Of a stretch of 64,000 bases of DNA, positions 42,613 through 53,492 are shown in pieces. The first letter of the stretch is position 1. Every line of letters starts with the position of its first letter. The notes below the pieces were generated by a model. The model saw only the letters and a list, made by a program, of their open reading frames with translations. It was not told the origin of the DNA and made no database searches. The DNA comes from Cryobacterium frigoriphilum. Lineage in GTDB: Bacteria; Actinomycetota; Actinomycetes; Actinomycetales; Microbacteriaceae. Made by a program: the position numbers and the translations under genes. The stretch spans positions 1 to 64,000 of the forward strand of contig NZ_SOHE01000083.1 in assembly GCF_004403305.1 (NCBI RefSeq), given 5' to 3'.

Positions 42613-43866
42613 CTAGACCCACAGCTGGCTGAGGCCGCCGAGCGACTGGTAGCCGAGGAACAGCGTCAGCAGCCACGCTGCAACACCGATTCCGAGCAAC
42701 CACTTCGGGTAGACATAGCCGCCGAGCAGGTCGCGGCGACGCCAGGCCACCCAGAGGATGACGGCAAAACCAACGGGCAGGATGAGCCCGTTCACGGCGC
42801 CGGCCATGATGAGCAGCGTCGCGGGGGCCTGGCCGATGAAGGTGAAGACGACCGTGGAGACGGCGATGAAGACGACCGTCGCGATGCTGCGCATGCGCGG
42901 CGACGTCTTCGCGGTGGTGACGAATGAGATCGAGGTGTACGCGGCGCCGATCACGGAGGTGATCGAGGCGGCCCAGAGGATGATGCCGAACAGCTTGAGA
43001 CCGATGGTTCCGGCCGCAGACTGGAAGGCCTCGGCGGCGAGGTTGTCGCTCGTGAGGGCGACTCCGCCCGCCACGACGCCCAGAATGGCCAGGAACAACA
43101 GCACCCGAATGACACCGGTGACGATGATGCCGAGGACCGAGCTCTGGGTGATCTCACGCACGTTCTCGGGTCCGGAGACGCCCGCGTCGATCATGCGGTG
43201 GGCGCCGGCGTAGGTGATGTACCCGCCGATGGTGCCGCCGATCAGGGTTGTGATGATGAGAAAGTCGATGTTGTCGGGGATGACCGCGTTGCGCAGGGCG
43301 TCGCCGAGCGGCGGCCGAGAGACGATCGCGACGTAACCGATGAGCACGATCATCACGGCGCCGAGCACGACGACGATCTTGTCGAGGGCGAGGCCGGCCC
43401 GTTTGCTGAGGAAGATCGCGATGGCGATCACGGCCGAGAGGATGCCGCCCAGTCGGGCGTCGATGCCAAAGAGCACATTGAGGCCGAGTCCGGTGCCGGC
43501 GATGTTGCCCACATTGAACACCAGGCCGCCGAGGCAGATCAACGCCGCGAGAAACCAGCCGGCGCCGGGCAGGATCGTGTTGGCCAATTCCTGGGCGCGT
43601 TTGCCGCTGACGCCGATCACGCGCCAGACGTTGAGCTGCACCGCGATGTCGACGAGAATCGAGACCAGAATGGCGAAGGCGAAGGCGGCCCCCAGCTGCA
43701 CGGTGAAGTTCGTGGTCTGAACGATGAAGCCGGGGCCGACCGCGCTCGTGGCCATGAGGAACATGGCTCCGAGCAGGGCACTGCGGTGCTTGTTTTTCGT
43801 GCGCCGGGGCTTCGTGCCCTTGAACTTCGCACCCTTCGGCGTCGTGCCGGGAACCGTCGTTGCCAT
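42613..43866 (-). CDS. NRAMP family divalent-metal transporter (YcsG-like)
   Basis: 417 residues from the ATG at 43866. A basic N-terminus (PKGAKFKGTKPRRTKNKHR) is followed by about eleven hydrophobic segments. The first segment reads SAVGPGFIVQTT where manganese/iron NRAMPs have D-P-G-N, so the metal-binding helix is non-canonical, as in the YcsG branch that accompanies pxp genes. The substrate may be an organic acid or an unusual metal ion (inference). First gene of the NRAMP-DUF1445 unit, with the palindromic operator 72 bp upstream. Confidence 0.88.
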   Translation of the reverse strand: MATTVPGTTPKGAKFKGTKPRRTKNKHRSALLGAMFLMATSAVGPGFIVQTTNFTVQLGAAFAFAILVSILVDIAVQLNVWRVIGVSGKRAQELANTILPGAGWFLAALICLGGLVFNVGNIAGTGLGLNVLFGIDARLGGILSAVIAIAIFLSKRAGLALDKIVVVLGAVMIVLIGYVAIVSRPPLGDALRNAVIPDNIDFLIITTLIGGTIGGYITYAGAHRMIDAGVSGPENVREITQSSVLGIIVTGVIRVLLFLAILGVVAGGVALTSDNLAAEAFQSAAGTIGLKLFGIILWAASITSVIGAAYTSISFVTTAKTSPRMRSIATVVFIAVSTVVFTFIGQAPATLLIMAGAVNGLILPVGFAVILWVAWRRRDLLGGYVYPKWLLGIGVAAWLLTLFLGYQSLGGLSQLWV

Positions 43867-43937
43867 GGTGCGCTCACTTCTCTGGGACTGAGCACCCGAC
43901 CGCCGTGGCGGCGGGCACTGATTGTCGAGAAGCCTAC

Positions 43938-43952
43938 GATTGTTCAACAATC
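43938..43952 (-). promoter_or_regulatory. Palindromic operator upstream of the NRAMP gene (GntR/FCD-type)
   Basis: GATTGTTCAACAATC is a perfect 15-bp palindrome apart from its central base and has the TTGT-nnn-ACAA form. It matches the core of the site at 34668-34686 except at the central base. It sits 72 bp before the NRAMP ATG. Confidence 0.75.
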
Positions 43953-44017
43953 CATGCAAGTAAATCGGCCCGATCAGCCCGCAATTTTACACGCTCGAAA
44001 TCTGTGCACCGAGCTGA

Positions 44018-45106
44018 TCAGGGTTTTGACCGCAACGCCGTTTCTTGCACAACGCGCAGCAGACGTTCGGCGGAGGCCTCCCAGGTGAAGCGTTCCGCTT
44101 CGCCCAGCGACCGTTCAGCGACCCGAGCCCACTCCCCCGGTTGCCCCAGACGCCGCACGCAGGCGGCAAAATCCGTCGCACGGTCCGGCCGCGCGTAGAG
44201 CGCCGCGGCCCCGCCAATCTCGCGAAAGATCGGGATGTCACTCACGATGACGGGAATCCCGAGGCTCATTGCTTCGACGAGCGGAATTCCGAACCCTTCA
44301 TCGCGGCTCGCCGTCACGAGCGCCGTCGCCGAGGCGAGCACCTCGAGGTACTCGTCGTCGGTCACCCCATCATGAAAGACGAGGCGACCGGCCGGCGCGA
44401 TGGCCTCGAGGCGTGCCCGCTCGGCCGGAGCAATGCGACTCATGAGGTGCAGCTCGTGTTCCGGCAGCTGCGCCACGGCACGAACGAGCGTGTCGACGTT
44501 CTTGTACGGCATGAAGGATCCCATGTACACGAGCCGGCCGGTCTCGGGGGCGCGACGGCCCAGCGCGGCGGCGGCCGCGGCATCCGTCACCGCGTTCGCC
44601 GCGTTGGACACGACCGTCACCGGCCGGTCGGTCAGGCGGTGCTGCCCGATCAGGGCACGGGTCGTTTCAGAGACCGTCACGATGCCGTCGGCCCGGTTCA
44701 GCAGCAGCCGCTGCGGCCACCAGCTGAGGTGATAGAGGCGCCACAGCAACCGAATCGCAGCCGGCAGGTTACGCGGCGGCGTGCGGTTGCGGTAGTAGAT
44801 CAGGTCGTGCACGGTCAGCAGCAGCCGATACCGGCGACCCCACGATCCCATGGTCTGCATCGGGCTGAACACCACGTCGGGGTGCAGCCGGTTGACCTGC
44901 CACGCCACGAACGGTTCACGGATGCTGGTGGGCGCGCTCACCCGCTGCCACGGCAGCGCGGGCAGCAGGGCCAACTGCCGCGGGTCGCTGATCAGCATCG
45001 TCACCGGGTGCAGGCGGGCCAGCGCGGTCACGAGTCCCGCGGTGTAGCGGCTGATGCCGTCGTGCTGGTCGAACCGGGTGTATCGACAGTCGATGACGAT
45101 CTTCAT
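44018..45106 (-). CDS. Glycosyltransferase family 4
   Basis: 362 residues of the GT-B fold. The C-terminal nucleotide-sugar half carries VYMGSFMPYKNVDTLVRAV (about 182-200) and the E-x7-E-type motif in ASRDEGFGIPLVEAMSLGIPVIVSD (about 264-288). The N-terminal GISRYTAGL is typical of mannosyltransferase-like enzymes that use GDP- or UDP-sugars at the inner membrane face. The acceptor is unknown. Its start overlaps the upstream hydrolase gene by 4 bp. Confidence 0.9.
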   Translation of the reverse strand: MKIVIDCRYTRFDQHDGISRYTAGLVTALARLHPVTMLISDPRQLALLPALPWQRVSAPTSIREPFVAWQVNRLHPDVVFSPMQTMGSWGRRYRLLLTVHDLIYYRNRTPPRNLPAAIRLLWRLYHLSWWPQRLLLNRADGIVTVSETTRALIGQHRLTDRPVTVVSNAANAVTDAAAAAALGRRAPETGRLVYMGSFMPYKNVDTLVRAVAQLPEHELHLMSRIAPAERARLEAIAPAGRLVFHDGVTDDEYLEVLASATALVTASRDEGFGIPLVEAMSLGIPVIVSDIPIFREIGGAAALYARPDRATDFAACVRRLGQPGEWARVAERSLGEAERFTWEASAERLLRVVQETALRSKP

Positions 45107-46005
45107 GCCGAGCTCCTCGTGCCCAGGAAGGCGGTGATCGCGGCGGCGGCTTCGGCGGGCTTTTCGTAGTGGATGAGGTGGCCGACACCCTCGATCACGG
45201 TCAGCGACGCCTGTGGGAACAGGCCGAGCAGGCGGTGCTGCGCGGCAATCGGAGTGATGTCGTCGCGGTCCGCGGCCACGAGCAGCGTGGGAACCGTGAT
45301 CTGCCGCGCGTACTCGCTCACGTCGTGGCCGACCGAGGCGCTGAAGGCCTCAAGCACGACCTCGCGGTTCGCGAAGGCCGAGAAGTACCGGTCGTGTTCG
45401 GCGTGGATCCAGCGCCGGAGGATTCGCTCGCGGGTCTTGGCCATGGACACGCTCATCACCCGCACGATCGCGCGGTTACGCAGCAGTGCGTAGCCCAGGG
45501 GCTCGGGCAGTCGTGCCCCGGCCCAGTAATAGAACACGGCCAGTCGGGTCAGCACGCCGCGCGGCCCCGCGAGTGCCGGCGCGGCGATCGGATTCACGAG
45601 CACCGCGGCATCCGCCGTCAGGCCGCGGGCGAGCGCCGCCGACACGATGATCGAGCCGAAGGAATGGCCGAGCATGACGAGCCGCCCGGTCGGCGCGAGC
45701 TGCACGACGAAGTCCGCGAGCCAGTTCGCATAACCGTCGATGTCGTGCACGTGATCCGGGAATGGCGTCGACTCGCCGAAGCCGGGCAGGTCGGGCGACA
45801 CGATCCGCACGCCCGCAAGGCTCTGCGCCACGACGGGTTCGAGTCCGTGGTGGTCACCGCGGAAGCCGTGCACCATCACGATCGTGGTCGCGGCGGCCGC
45901 ATCGCCATACTCCCAGTAGCGGGTCGTGGAGCCGAGCACGGACAGGCTTCGGCGGGTCACGGCAATCTTCTTCAGCAACGGGTCGAATGGCGAGGAGGCG
46001 ATCAT
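45103..46005 (-). CDS. Alpha/beta-fold hydrolase
   Basis: 300 residues. The oxyanion strand is VMVHGFRGDHHG (about 43-54), the nucleophile Ser is in GHSFGS (about 113-118), an acid is in ADRDDITP and the catalytic His is in GVGHLIHYEKP (about 275-285). Esterase or lipase-like, substrate unknown. It forms a two-gene unit with the glycosyltransferase and diverges from treS. Confidence 0.9.
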   Translation of the reverse strand: MIASSPFDPLLKKIAVTRRSLSVLGSTTRYWEYGDAAAATTIVMVHGFRGDHHGLEPVVAQSLAGVRIVSPDLPGFGESTPFPDHVHDIDGYANWLADFVVQLAPTGRLVMLGHSFGSIIVSAALARGLTADAAVLVNPIAAPALAGPRGVLTRLAVFYYWAGARLPEPLGYALLRNRAIVRVMSVSMAKTRERILRRWIHAEHDRYFSAFANREVVLEAFSASVGHDVSEYARQITVPTLLVAADRDDITPIAAQHRLLGLFPQASLTVIEGVGHLIHYEKPAEAAAAITAFLGTRSSA

Positions 46006-46136
46006 CAGGTCAAGTTTATGGTGCCATCACGCAGAGAAGTCGACCGCAGCCGGGCGGGTGAACTTAGACTCGTGCTAGACACCCGAGCTAACCACCCGTG
46101 CTGACAGTGCCTCCCCGTGGGGCCGAGAGGACAACC

Positions 46137-47834
<1,698 letters not shown>

Positions 47835-47845
47835 TCCATCAGAAC

Positions 47846-47884
47846 ACAGAGAAGGCGACCCGCTGAGCGGGTCGCCTTCTCTGT
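47846..47884. terminator. Bidirectional terminator between treS and rpmE
   Basis: A perfect 18-bp stem (ACAGAGAAGGCGACCCGC) with a TGA triloop. It lies between two convergent genes and can serve both. Confidence 0.92.
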
Positions 47885-47912
47885 CGTGCGCTTCGTGCTG
47901 AAGGGGTGTGGC

Positions 47913-48164
47913 TTATTTGCCGAAGCCCTTGTAACGCGAGTTGAACTTCTCCACGCGTCCGGCGGAGTCCATGATGCGCTGCTTGCCCGTGTAGAACGGG
48001 TGCGACTCGGAGGAGATTTCCACGTCGATGACCGGGTACGTGGTGCCGTCTTCCCACTCGATGGTCTTCTTGCTGGAGACCGTGGAGCGGGTCAGGAACG
48101 TCGCGCCGGAGGCGAGGTCGCGAAAGACCACGAAGTTGTAATCGGGGTGAATGTCAGTCTTCAT
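47913..48164 (-). CDS. rpmE: 50S ribosomal protein L31 type B
   Basis: 83 residues from the ATG at 48164, preceded by GAGGAAA. It has the type B insert ([17 protein letters not shown]) and no zinc-ribbon cysteines, so it is the zinc-independent C-minus paralog. Such paralogs are often Zur-controlled, but no convincing Zur box was seen in the upstream 85 bp. Confidence 0.95.
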   Translation of the reverse strand: MKTDIHPDYNFVVFRDLASGATFLTRSTVSSKKTIEWEDGTTYPVIDVEISSESHPFYTGKQRIMDSAGRVEKFNSRYKGFGK

Positions 48165-48277
48165 GAAAATTTCCTCTACGCACTTCAGGTGGACAGACTT
48201 GTAACTGGCCACAGTGCTGTTCGATGTTCGGGGAGGCCAAACGGCCAACTACTTACGATAGCAGGCGCAACCGGGCG

Positions 48278-48299
48278 TTGCTACACGGTTGCTACACGG
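48278..48299. repeat. 11-bp x 2 duplication spanning the stop codon of the ABC ATPase gene
   Basis: TTGCTACACGG occurs twice in a row (48278 and 48289). The second copy holds the gene's stop codon (48292-48294), so the gene end is exactly duplicated beyond the stop. Confidence 0.85.
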
Positions 48300-49074
48300 C
48301 GCGGGCCGCGAACCGGCCGTCGGTTTCGGTCAGTTCGATCGACAAGCCGAAGGCCTCGCTCAGGTTGGCCGCGGTCAGCGCCTCGGTGAGCGGTCCGGCG
48401 GCGACGACGTTGCCCTGGGAGAGCAGCAACGCGTGAGTGAAGCCGCGCGGGATCTCTTCGACGTGGTGGGTGACCATGATGATGGCCGGCGAGTTCGCTT
48501 CGCTCGCGTATCCGCTGAGCAGCTGCAGCAGGCTTTCGCGGGCACCGAGGTCCAGGCTCGCTGCGGGCTCGTCGAGCAGCAGCATTTCGGGGTCGGTCAT
48601 CACGGCACGGGCAATCTGCACGCGCTTCTGTTCGCCATCGCTGAGAGTGCCGAACTTGCGGGCGGCGAGGTGGTCAAGCTTCCACTCGGAGAGCACCCGC
48701 TGGGCGCGGCGTTCATCGATGTCCTCGTACTCTTCGTTCCAGCGGCCGGTAACCGAGTACGCCGCCGTCATGACGACGTCGAGCACCTTCTCGTCGGCGG
48801 GTACTCGACGAGCCATGGCCGTCGAGGCGAACCCGATGCGCGGGCGCAGTTCGAAGAGGTCGGTGCCGCCGAGCGGCTCGGCAAGGATTTCGGCGGTGCC
48901 ACTGGTCGGGTGAATGAGCGCGGCGGCGATTTGCAGCAGTGTGGTCTTGCCCGCACCGTTGGGGCCGAGAATCACCCAGCGTTGATCGTCGTCAACGCTC
49001 CAGTCCACTGAGTCGAGGATGGCGGTGCCACCCCGGACGACGGAAACCCCGGAAAAGTGAAGAACGTTGACCAT
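48292..49074 (-). CDS. ABC transporter ATP-binding protein
   Basis: 260 residues. Walker A is GPNGAGKT at 37-44, the signature is LSDGEQKR (about 145-152, with Asp in place of the second Gly/Ser) and Walker B is MLLLDEPAASLD (about 165-176), with the H-loop His in VTHHVEE. It resembles the ModF/YbbA-type lone ATPases. No membrane partner gene lies nearby, so the transport role is open. It sits downstream of glgA on the same strand (77 bp). Confidence 0.88.
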   Translation of the reverse strand: MVNVLHFSGVSVVRGGTAILDSVDWSVDDDQRWVILGPNGAGKTTLLQIAAALIHPTSGTAEILAEPLGGTDLFELRPRIGFASTAMARRVPADEKVLDVVMTAAYSVTGRWNEEYEDIDERRAQRVLSEWKLDHLAARKFGTLSDGEQKRVQIARAVMTDPEMLLLDEPAASLDLGARESLLQLLSGYASEANSPAIIMVTHHVEEIPRGFTHALLLSQGNVVAAGPLTEALTAANLSEAFGLSIELTETDGRFAARAV

Positions 49075-49124
49075 ACAGCCATGCTATCTGGCCACCCGCA
49101 ACGTGAATCACGCCGCGGGCGGCC

Positions 49125-49160
49125 GAGCGACAGCAGGAGCTGCAACAGGAGCTACAGCAG
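49125..49160. repeat. 12-bp x 3 tandem duplication spanning the glgA stop codon
   Basis: GAGCGACAGCAG, GAGCTGCAACAG and GAGCTACAGCAG are contiguous from 49125. The glgA stop (49152-49154) is in the gene-proximal unit. The outer copies have lost the stop (CAG and TCG on the coding strand). Confidence 0.87.
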
Positions 49161-50333
49161 CGAGGCGTAGATCTCGCGGGTACGGGTCGCAATCTGGCTC
49201 CAGCCGAACTCCCGTTCGGCACGGATGCGGCCGGCCCGGCCCATTTCGGCGGCCCGTGCCGGGTCGCTGACGACCTCGGTGAGGGTGCGCGCGAGGTCAG
49301 CGACGAAACGGTCGGGGTCGAGGGGGGTTCCGGTACCGTCGGTCATCTGGTCGATCGGCACGAGTCGGCCGGTCTCACCATCGGCGACGACCTCGGGGAT
49401 GCCGCCGGTCGCGGTGCCGACGACGGCCAGCCCGCAGGCCATGGCCTCGAGGTTGACGATGCCGAGCGGCTCGTAGATCGACGGGCAAACGAACGCGGTG
49501 CCGTTGGTGAGCACGGCGGCGAGCTCAGGCTGGGACAGCAGACGGTTGATCCAGACGACGCCCGTACGGGTCTGCTGCAGGGCTTCGACGCCCGCGGTGA
49601 CCTCGGCGAGGATACCGGGGGTGTCGGGGGCTCCGGCGCACAGCACGAGCTGCACCTCGGGCGGCAGCGCCGCCGCGGCGCGCAGCAGGTACGGCAGCCC
49701 CTTCTGGCGGGTGATGCGTCCGACGAACACGACGGATGGCCGGTCGGGGTCGATGCCGAGAGCTCGCACGACGTCGAGGTCGACGAGGGGTTTCCACTGC
49801 TCGAGGTCGATGCCGTTGTAGACGACCTGAACCTTGGCTTCGTCGAGCGAGGGGTAGCTGCGCAGAATGTCGCGACGCATGCCGTCGCTCACGGCGATGA
49901 CGGCATCCGCTGCCTCGAAGGCGGTCTTCTCGATCCAGCTCGACACGCGGTAGCCGCCGCCGAGCTGTTCGGCCTTCCACGGGCGCAGCGGCTCGAGGCT
50001 GTGCGCGGTGACGACGTGAGGGATGCCGTGGAGCAGCTTGGCGAAGTGCCCGGCGCCGTTGGCATACCAGGTGTGCGAGTGCACCACATCCGCTCCGGCG
50101 ACGTCTTGTGCCATCTGCAGGTCGACCCCGAGAGTCGCGAGGGTCGGGTTCGCCCCGGCGAGTTCCACCGGAACCGGGTAGGCAAAGGTATCGGCGTCGG
50201 ATCGCGGCGCGCCGAAGCAGCGCACGACGACGTCGAGGTCGGTTCGCAGGGCCCGAACGAGCTCGGTGACGTGCACCCCGGCACCCCCGTAGATCTCCGG
50301 CGGATATTCCTTTGTCAACAAATCGATGCGCAT
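49152..50333 (-). CDS. glgA: Glycogen synthase / maltose-1-phosphate synthase (GT4, actinobacterial GlgA/GlgM)
   Basis: 393 residues. The N-terminus [22 protein letters not shown] is that of the actinobacterial GlgA/GlgM group and not the GT5 enterobacterial GlgA. The donor-binding half has [18 protein letters not shown] (about 197-214) and [25 protein letters not shown] (about 288-312). It transfers glucose from ADP-glucose, in mycobacteria mainly to glucose-1-phosphate. It diverges from glgC, which makes ADP-glucose. Confidence 0.93.
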   Translation of the reverse strand: MRIDLLTKEYPPEIYGGAGVHVTELVRALRTDLDVVVRCFGAPRSDADTFAYPVPVELAGANPTLATLGVDLQMAQDVAGADVVHSHTWYANGAGHFAKLLHGIPHVVTAHSLEPLRPWKAEQLGGGYRVSSWIEKTAFEAADAVIAVSDGMRRDILRSYPSLDEAKVQVVYNGIDLEQWKPLVDLDVVRALGIDPDRPSVVFVGRITRQKGLPYLLRAAAALPPEVQLVLCAGAPDTPGILAEVTAGVEALQQTRTGVVWINRLLSQPELAAVLTNGTAFVCPSIYEPLGIVNLEAMACGLAVVGTATGGIPEVVADGETGRLVPIDQMTDGTGTPLDPDRFVADLARTLTEVVSDPARAAEMGRAGRIRAEREFGWSQIATRTREIYASLL

Positions 50334-50437
50334 GCGCTAAAGCTAGCGCGGCCGGGCGACGGATACATCCCCACGCGAGCGCGGCACATCCCCCGATGGG
50401 TGGCCGGGGACCCCCGGATGCCTCTACTGTAAGGAAC

Positions 50438-51682
50438 ATGAAGGCCAAGAAGATTTTCGGAATCGTTCTCGCTGGTGGTGAGGGAAAACGGCTGATGCCG
50501 TTGACCGAGGACCGTGCCAAGCCGGCCGTCCCGTTCGGCGGGCATTATCGCCTCGTCGACTTTGCACTCTCCAACCTCATCAACTCGGGTGTCACCAAGG
50601 TCGTGGTGCTCACCCAATACAAGTCACACAGCCTCGACCGTCACGTCTCGCAGACCTGGCACGTCACCGGGGGGCTCTTTAACTCCTACATCGCTTCCGT
50701 ACCCGCACAGCAGCGGCTCGGCAAGCGCTGGTTCAGCGGCTCGGCCGACGCGATTCTGCAGAGCCTGAACCTGATCCACGATGAAAAGCCCGACATCGTC
50801 GTCGTGGTCGGTGCCGACCACGTCTACCGCATGGACTTCAGCCAGATGATCGACGCCCACATCGCGTCCGGCGCCAGCGCCACCGTCGCCGCCATTCGGC
50901 AGCCCATCGGCCTCGCCGATCAGTTCGGTGTCATCGAGGTCGACCCGACCCACCCCGATCGCATTTCCGAGTTCCTCGAGAAACCGAAGAACGCGACCGG
51001 CCTGGCCGACAACCCCGACGAGATTTTCGCCTCGATGGGCAACTACGTCTTCAACACCGATGCGCTCATTGAGGCCGTGCTGCGCGACGGGGAACGCACC
51101 GACTCGAGTCACGACATGGGCGGGGACATCATTCCCGACTTCGTGGCCCGCGGTGAAGCCGGCGTCTACGACCTGCAGCGCAACGAGCTGCCTGGCTCGA
51201 CCGACCGCGACCGCTACTACTGGCGCGACGTGGGAACGATCGACTCGTTCTTCGAAGCCCACCAGGACCTGATCTCGGCGCTGCCGGTCTTCAACCTGTA
51301 CAACCAGGAATGGCCGATCTTCAGCATGCAGCTGAACTCGCCCCCGGCGAAGTTCGTGCGCGACGGTCGCGGAGCGCTCGGCACGATGATCGACTCGATC
51401 GTGTCGCTCGGCTGCGTCATCTCCGGCGGCCACATCGAGCGCAGCGTGCTCGGCCCGTGGACCACGATCAGCTCCGGGGCCCAGGTCGTCGACTCGATCG
51501 TCTTCGATCGGGTCAAGATCGAAGCGGGTGCGATTGTGCGCCGGGCAGTGCTCGACAAGGAGGTCGTCGTCGAGGCCGGCGCTCAGATCGGGGTGGACCG
51601 CAGCCGTGACCTGGCCCGTGGTTTCAGCGTCACCGAGTCGGGCATCACCGTGGTCGGCAAGGGCGTTCGCGTTCAGCCGTGA
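50438..51682 (+). CDS. glgC: Glucose-1-phosphate adenylyltransferase
   Basis: 414 residues from the ATG at 50438, which follows TAAGGAA. The nucleotidyl motif [23 protein letters not shown] starts near residue 13. [12 protein letters not shown] and the C-terminal left-handed beta-helix ([27 protein letters not shown]) are typical. It makes ADP-glucose from glucose-1-phosphate and ATP, the committed step of glycogen synthesis. It overlaps serB by 4 bp. Confidence 0.96.
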   Translation: MKAKKIFGIVLAGGEGKRLMPLTEDRAKPAVPFGGHYRLVDFALSNLINSGVTKVVVLTQYKSHSLDRHVSQTWHVTGGLFNSYIASVPAQQRLGKRWFSGSADAILQSLNLIHDEKPDIVVVVGADHVYRMDFSQMIDAHIASGASATVAAIRQPIGLADQFGVIEVDPTHPDRISEFLEKPKNATGLADNPDEIFASMGNYVFNTDALIEAVLRDGERTDSSHDMGGDIIPDFVARGEAGVYDLQRNELPGSTDRDRYYWRDVGTIDSFFEAHQDLISALPVFNLYNQEWPIFSMQLNSPPAKFVRDGRGALGTMIDSIVSLGCVISGGHIERSVLGPWTTISSGAQVVDSIVFDRVKIEAGAIVRRAVLDKEVVVEAGAQIGVDRSRDLARGFSVTESGITVVGKGVRVQP

Positions 51683-52398
51683 TCCCGTCGCTCCTCGCCC
51701 CCGCCCCCGCCCCCGTGCCCGACCTGCTGTCCCGCTCACTGAGTCCCTACCCGCAGGGGCCCGGCGCGTTTCTGGTCGTGCTCGACGCTGACTCGACCCT
51801 GATCCGCGATGAGGTCATTGAGCTTCTGGCGGATGCCGCGGGATCACGCACACACGTCGCCGCGATCACCGAGGCGGCCATGCGCGGCGAACTCGACTTC
51901 GCCGAAAGCCTGCGGGAGCGCGTCGCAACCCTCGCCGGGCTTCCGGTGAGCGTCTTCGCCGACGTGGGACGCATCATCCGCAAGACACCCGGTGTGCACG
52001 AGCTGATTGACGGCCTGCACGCGAGCGGCAGCCGGGTCGGAGTGGTGTCGGGCGGCTTTCACGAGCTGCTCGACCCGCTCGCCGCCGAGCTCGGTCTGGA
52101 TCACTGGCGGGCCAACCGCCTCGAGGTGCGCGACGGCCACCTGACCGGCGGACTGATCGGCCCGATCATCGACGCCGCCGCCAAGGCGCAGGCCCTCACG
52201 GAGTGGGCTCACGCCGAGGCGATCCCGCTGCCCCGCACCGTGGCGGTCGGCGACGGCGCCAACGACCTCGACATGATGAAGGTGGCCGGCCTCGCCGTGG
52301 CCTTCAACGCGAAACCGCGGGTTAAACGGCAGGCGGATGTCGTGATCGACGCCCTCGACCTGAGCCAGATTCTGCCGCTCCTCGGTCTGCGCTCCTAG
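51679..52398 (+). CDS. serB: Phosphoserine phosphatase SerB
   Basis: 239 residues, GTG start overlapping the glgC stop (GTGA). HAD motif I is DADST (about 37-41), motif II is the Ser of [11 protein letters not shown], motif III is the Lys near AAAKAQAL, and motif IV is [11 protein letters not shown]. It hydrolyses phosphoserine in serine synthesis. No ACT domain is present, unlike mycobacterial SerB2. The N-terminus has a short PAPAP repeat coded by a 6-bp run. Confidence 0.93.
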   Translation: MIPSLLAPAPAPVPDLLSRSLSPYPQGPGAFLVVLDADSTLIRDEVIELLADAAGSRTHVAAITEAAMRGELDFAESLRERVATLAGLPVSVFADVGRIIRKTPGVHELIDGLHASGSRVGVVSGGFHELLDPLAAELGLDHWRANRLEVRDGHLTGGLIGPIIDAAAKAQALTEWAHAEAIPLPRTVAVGDGANDLDMMKVAGLAVAFNAKPRVKRQADVVIDALDLSQILPLLGLRS

Positions 52399-52483
52399 CC
52401 CCGCGCATCCGCTTCTGCGGTCCCGGCCCGCGCTCGGAGAAGGACACCTGCCGGCCATCAGGACAAGTCTGCTGTGTGGCCGC

Positions 52484-52580
52484 GTGGCCAATTCAGGAGA
52501 TCCGCTCGGTGAAAGCGCGGCCGCGGTACTGGTCCGGCGTTCCTGACGCTACCCACCGGAGAATCTCCTGAATTCGCCAC
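52484..52580. repeat. 97-bp segment bounded by 18-bp inverted repeats
   Basis: GTGGCCAATTCAGGAGAT at 52484-52501 pairs with 52563-52580 at 17 of 18 positions. The ends read GTGGCSAATTCAGG, and 61 bp lie between the arms. There is no coding content. The spacing is too long for a simple terminator, and the form is that of a small non-coding element. Confidence 0.8.
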
Positions 52581-52600
52581 CGGGCGGAGGTCACCCCGGC

Positions 52601-52645
52601 ACCGGCAGTACGAGAACCGACAGTACGAGAACCGACAGTACGAGA
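52601..52645. repeat. 15-bp x 3 tandem array next to the fabG stop
   Basis: ACCGACAGTACGAGA occurs at 52616 and 52631, with ACCGGCAGTACGAGA at 52601. The array ends six bases from the fabG stop codon (52652-52654). Confidence 0.9.
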
Positions 52646-52651
52646 AGTGTC

Positions 52652-53359
52652 CTAGTGGCCCATGCCGAGACCACCGTCGACGGGGATGACCGCGCCGGAG
52701 ATGTAGGCGGCGTCGTCGCCGGCGAGCCAGGTGACGACCCGGGCGACCTCGGTCGGGGTCGCGAAGCGGTTCGCCGGGATATTGCGCTTGTATTCGGCCT
52801 GCTGGGCCTCGGGCAGGGCGGCCGTCATGTCCGTCTCGATGAAGCCGGGTGCGACGACGTTCGCCGTGATGCCGCGTGAGCCGAGCTCCCGGGTGACCGA
52901 TCGCGCGAGGCCGACGAGGCCGCTCTTGGAGGCGGCGTAGTTGACCTGTCCGGCCGAGCCGTAGAGGCCGACGACGCTCGAGATGAGTACGATACGCCCG
53001 AATCGGGCCTTGAGCATGCCCTTGGACGCCCGCTTCACGACACGGAAGGCGCCGCTCAGGTTCGTGTCGATGACCGAGGTGAAGTCCTCGTCGGACATGC
53101 GCATGAGCAGCGTGTCCTTGGTGATGCCGGCGTTGGCCACGACAACCTCGACCGGGCCGAGGGCCGCTTCGATCTGCGTGAAGGCCGCGTCGATCGACGC
53201 CGCATCGGTGACGTCGGCGCGCACGGTGAGGCTTCCCGCGGGCCCCTCGCCGGAGCGGGACGTGACGGCGACGCGGTGGCCCTGGGCGACAAACTCTGCG
53301 GCGATGGCGAAACCGATGCCACGGTTGCCTCCGGTGACGAGAACGGTGCGAGCGGACAA
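52652..53359 (-). CDS. fabG: 3-oxoacyl-ACP reductase FabG (short-chain dehydrogenase)
   Basis: 235 residues from a TTG at 53359, with GGGAAG six bases upstream. The frame is open further but would overlap the divergent DUF3099 gene and adds nothing of family character. The Rossmann motif TGGNRGIG is at 9-16, NAG at 76-78 and the catalytic Ser128, Tyr141 and Lys145 follow. It reduces beta-ketoacyl-ACP in fatty-acid elongation. The product is close in size to mycobacterial FabG1. Confidence 0.92.
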   Translation of the reverse strand: MSARTVLVTGGNRGIGFAIAAEFVAQGHRVAVTSRSGEGPAGSLTVRADVTDAASIDAAFTQIEAALGPVEVVVANAGITKDTLLMRMSDEDFTSVIDTNLSGAFRVVKRASKGMLKARFGRIVLISSVVGLYGSAGQVNYAASKSGLVGLARSVTRELGSRGITANVVAPGFIETDMTAALPEAQQAEYKRNIPANRFATPTEVARVVTWLAGDDAAYISGAVIPVDGGLGMGH

Positions 53360-53492
53360 ATTGAGCTTCCCATCAGGTGAGTCGGGCCCGGGACCCGGCT
53401 GGGAATTGCGTCCGGAGGTGCCCGCGGATGCCCAACGAGACGTATTCTTGTAAGTGGTGCAGTTGCACCACAACCCCCTAACGATAGCCGAC

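Noticed and set aside
43867-44017. Manganese riboswitch upstream of the NRAMP gene
   Set aside because: No yybP-ykoY-like conserved elements are visible. The only clear feature is the GntR-type palindrome.
48165-48250. Zur box upstream of the zinc-independent L31 gene
   Set aside because: No inverted repeat of the TGAAAATGATTTTCA type could be found there.
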